A stretch of 7,487 nt of DNA from assembly GCA_947258905.1 (NCBI GenBank), contig CAMYKF010000008.1, forward strand, positions 1 to 7,487, in the 5' to 3' direction. Below the pieces are notes generated by a model that saw only the letters and a list, made by a program, of their open reading frames with translations, was not told the origin of the DNA and searched no databases. The translations under genes were made by a program, and so were the position numbers. Source of the DNA: an uncultured Pirellulaceae bacterium. Lineage in GTDB: Bacteria > Planctomycetota > Planctomycetia > Pirellulales > Pirellulaceae. This document shows, piece by piece, positions 5,170-7,487 of this stretch; the stretch's first letter is position 1; each line of letters opens with the position of its first letter.

Positions 5170-6897
5170 ATGAATCTGAATCTGCATAACCGTACGGAAC
5201 TGCTGGACGCCTTGTGGCAGTGTCAGCACCAGCACGGTTACATTCGGGATGAGGATATCGAGGCGTGCAGTCGCGCTCTGGATATTTCGAAAATCGAGGT
5301 TGAAGGCGTCGTTACCTTCTATCATTTCTTTCACCGGCAACCGCACGGGCCGTACACGGTCTACCTGAACAACAGCATCGTGTCAGAATGCAAGGGATTT
5401 CAGCGCGTCAAACAGGCCTTTGAACGGGAGACTGGCGAAACGTTTGGCATTGTCGATCCACACAGGCAATTCGGCCTTTTCGAAACGGCTTGCATCGGGC
5501 TCAGCGATCAGGAGCCGGCCGCCCTGATCAATTTTCATCCGTTCACAAATCTCAATGGCCTGAAAGTGCGGGAGATCGTGGCCAGACTCAGCCAGGGAGC
5601 TGCGGTGGAGTCGATTTGCGATGAAGTACCGCACAACGTGCGCTCGACACTGGACCGTGACAAGGCTGTGTTTATTCGGGATTACGAGGCCGGTGTCGCA
5701 ATCAACAAGCTGAAAGAACGTGATCCGGAATCTGTGATAGCCGAAATCAAGCGTTCGCAACTGGGCGGTATGGGAGGCGCCTTTTTCCCGACCGGCCTGA
5801 AATGGGAGTTTTGCCGACAGGAATCCGCTGAACCAAAGTACATCGTGTGCAACGCCGATGAAGGCGAACCGGGCACCTTCAAGGATCGTTTCCTGATGAA
5901 TGCCATGCCTGGGCTGATGCTGGAAGGCATGGTGATTGCCGGTTACGCGGTGGGCGCATGCCAGGGATTCATTTACCTGCGCGCGGAATACTTTTGGCTG
6001 AAGCACAGGATTGAGCAGGCGATTAACGAGTTCCGCGAAGCAAACTTGCTGGGGCGCAACATTGCCGGCATAGGCGGCTTTGATTTTGATATCCGCATTC
6101 AGTTGGGTGCCGGCGCCTATATCTGCGGACAGGAAACGGCCCTGTTGAATTCGATGGAAGGCAAACGGGGCGAGGCCCGTCCCAAAAACGTTTACCCGAC
6201 CACGACCGGATTCCTCAATCTGCCAACCGTGGTCAACAATGTGGAAACGCTCTGCGGCGCGGCCAGGGTCATGGAACTAGGCGCGGATTTCTTTTTGCAA
6301 ACGGGCACGGAGAGTTCGCCGGGCACCAAACTTTTAAGTATTTCTGGAGATTGCCGGCTGCCCGGGATCTACGAAATCGAGTGGGGGATCAGTGTCCGTG
6401 AAATTCTCCAAATGTGCCGAGCCGAGGATCCGTATTTCATTCAGGTGAGTGGTCCATCCGGTCAGTGCATCTCGATGCAGGAGGCGGATCGCCAGATCTC
6501 GCGGGATGAGTTGCGTTGCGGCGGCTCCTTGATGATTTTCAATCGGTCCCGCGAAATCCTCGACATCTTGCGAAACTTCGCAAGCTTTTTCCGAAACGAA
6601 TCCTGTGGCATTTGCACGCCTTGCCGCGCGGGAAATTTTATTGTGCAACACAAGCTGGAAAAAATCGGCTCGGGTATGGCGCGGCCTGTCGATTTCGAGG
6701 ATCTCAGGAACTGGGGCAAGATCATGAAGTTGACCAGCCGCTGCGGGCTGGGCACCTCGGCCACCAATTCGCTGATCGCCGCCATCGACAAGTTCCCGGA
6801 GTATTTCCAAAGCCATGCCCGGCTGGACGAACACGGTATCCGCAGCAGTTTCAATCTGGATGAGGCGGTGCAGGATTATGAAGAGTATCGGACTTGA
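5170..6897 (+). CDS. hoxF: NAD-reducing hydrogenase diaphorase large subunit HoxF
   Basis: HoxF oxidises NADH or reduces NAD+ at an FMN and exchanges electrons with HoxU in the cytoplasmic HoxFUYH complex. Its 575 residues (about 600 in Ralstonia) comprise a NuoE-like thioredoxin fold (1-145) and a NuoF-like part (165-575). Landmarks are VTFYHFFHRQP, FGLFETACIGLSDQEPA, CNADEGEPGTFKDR (227-240), GAGAYICGQETAL (313-325), PTVVNNVETL, and the [4Fe-4S] ligands C479, C482, C485 and C525 (SCGICTPCRAG, SRCGLG). It follows the Ralstonia eutropha type closely. Oddities: only one of four N1a cysteine positions is kept (C108), and the FMN loop reads LGGMGGAFFPTGLKW, with Phe205 where Gly is usual. An in-frame TAA at 5161-5163 fixes the ATG at 5170, which has no clear Shine-Dalgarno. 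HoxU follows after 29 bases, so they form one operon. Confidence 0.93.
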   Translation: MNLNLHNRTELLDALWQCQHQHGYIRDEDIEACSRALDISKIEVEGVVTFYHFFHRQPHGPYTVYLNNSIVSECKGFQRVKQAFERETGETFGIVDPHRQFGLFETACIGLSDQEPAALINFHPFTNLNGLKVREIVARLSQGAAVESICDEVPHNVRSTLDRDKAVFIRDYEAGVAINKLKERDPESVIAEIKRSQLGGMGGAFFPTGLKWEFCRQESAEPKYIVCNADEGEPGTFKDRFLMNAMPGLMLEGMVIAGYAVGACQGFIYLRAEYFWLKHRIEQAINEFREANLLGRNIAGIGGFDFDIRIQLGAGAYICGQETALLNSMEGKRGEARPKNVYPTTTGFLNLPTVVNNVETLCGAARVMELGADFFLQTGTESSPGTKLLSISGDCRLPGIYEIEWGISVREILQMCRAEDPYFIQVSGPSGQCISMQEADRQISRDELRCGGSLMIFNRSREILDILRNFASFFRNESCGICTPCRAGNFIVQHKLEKIGSGMARPVDFEDLRNWGKIMKLTSRCGLGTSATNSLIAAIDKFPEYFQSHARLDEHGIRSSFNLDEAVQDYEEYRT

Positions 6898-6926
6898 ACA
6901 AATGATGGATTCGACAGGCATCAACA

Positions 6927-7487
6927 ATGGCTGAGCAGGTAACTCTGACGATCGATGGCAAACAGGTTCAGGCCGAGGCTGGCACCAATCTCGTCAAGGT
7001 TGCCATGGACAATGGCTTCTTCATCCCTTCGCTGTGCTACTACGAGCACATCGATCCGCCGCTGGGCAGTTGCCGCATGTGCATTTGCAACATCGACGGA
7101 CAACCCGTTCCGGCCTGTATGCAAAAAGTGCAGGACGGTCTGGAGGTCGAAATCAACAGCGAAGAACTGTCGGACATGCGTCACGCCGTTGTGGAAATGA
7201 TGTTCGCCGAAGGCAATCACTTCTGTCCCGGTTGTCCCAAAAGCGGAAATTGTGACCTGCAGCATATGGGCTATGAAATGGGCGTCAGCCATGTGCGTTT
7301 TCCGCATCTGTTCAAGGATCGCCTGACGGATTTTGGATCCAAACGCATGGTGATTGAGCACAATCGCTGTGTGAAATGTATGCGGTGCGTGGTCGGTTGC
7401 GATAATATCCAGACGACCATCGGCAATGGCAGCGATCAGGGCAGCCTGATCTGCCGCACTCTTGATCGCCGGGTTGCATTTGATCAG
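6927..7487 (+). CDS. hoxU: NAD-reducing hydrogenase diaphorase small subunit HoxU (partial, runs off the window)
   Basis: HoxU carries the iron-sulfur chain between the HoxF flavin and the hydrogenase subunits HoxY/HoxH and resembles the N-terminus of NuoG. The first 187 residues are present, uninterrupted up to the last base; the family is about 235 residues, so roughly 50 are missing. Ligands: [2Fe-2S] C37, C49, C52, C64; a NuoG-type [4Fe-4S] set H98, C100, C103, C109 (NHFCPGCPKSGNCDLQ); and C148, C151, C154 (CVKCMRC) of the next [4Fe-4S] cluster. Its fourth ligand is probably beyond the edge; C158 and C176 are extra candidates. The ATG at 6927 is 29 bases after hoxF, with only a weak AGG upstream, and the product starts like known HoxU (TLTIDGK). 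FeFe-hydrogenase or formate dehydrogenase partners share these motifs, but HoxF next door favours HoxU. Confidence 0.9.
   Translation, partial: MAEQVTLTIDGKQVQAEAGTNLVKVAMDNGFFIPSLCYYEHIDPPLGSCRMCICNIDGQPVPACMQKVQDGLEVEINSEELSDMRHAVVEMMFAEGNHFCPGCPKSGNCDLQHMGYEMGVSHVRFPHLFKDRLTDFGSKRMVIEHNRCVKCMRCVVGCDNIQTTIGNGSDQGSLICRTLDRRVAFDQ

Noticed and set aside
5383..6006. 207-codon minus-strand open frame inside hoxF
   Set aside because: Shadow of hoxF.
6334..6927. 197-codon minus-strand open frame over the end of hoxF
   Set aside because: Shadow of hoxF, with no domain character.
6921..7361. 146-codon minus-strand open frame
   Set aside because: Shadow of hoxU, whose cysteine ligands are all in the plus frame.

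Overview
The window most resembles a planctomycete (Planctomycetota) or close relative. The evidence is a moderately GC-rich sequence, an ECF sigma factor of the large family typical of Planctomycetes and Acidobacteria, a secreted propeller-like protein of a type I associate with planctomycetes, and compact palindromic repeats between genes. This placement is inference; no rRNA or marker gene is present.

Left part (1-2074, minus strand): an inverted repeat that may act as a terminator (34-108) lies after an ECF sigma factor gene (142-726). A dodecin flavin-binding protein follows (863-1096). About 400 bases without a gene hold three hairpins in a row (1312-1437). Next is a small multi-pass membrane protein (1504-1944) whose true N-terminus may lie upstream in another frame (from 2074).

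Middle (2314-3497, plus strand): a two-gene operon with a 4-base start/stop overlap encodes a DUF5671-type four-helix membrane protein and a single-anchor extracytoplasmic protein. A strong factor-independent terminator closes it (3425-3497).

Right part (3594-7487, plus strand): a gene for a secreted propeller-like protein is broken by two in-frame TAA codons nine bases apart, while the frame remains recognisable to 5138. Thirty-one bases later begins hoxF, then hoxU, which runs off the window. Together these encode the NAD-reducing diaphorase half of a soluble bidirectional [NiFe] hydrogenase of the HoxFUYH type (group 3d). HoxY and HoxH would be expected beyond the right edge. HoxF carries FMN and the NAD site, and HoxU carries the iron-sulfur relay towards the hydrogenase module.

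The most notable points are the double nonsense in the propeller gene, unusual substitutions in the HoxF flavin loop, the apparent loss of the N1a-type cluster in the HoxF N-terminal domain, and the possible frame break in the 1504-2074 membrane protein. I see no convincing new defence or mobile system, no CRISPR array, no tRNA or rRNA, and no insertion sequence.
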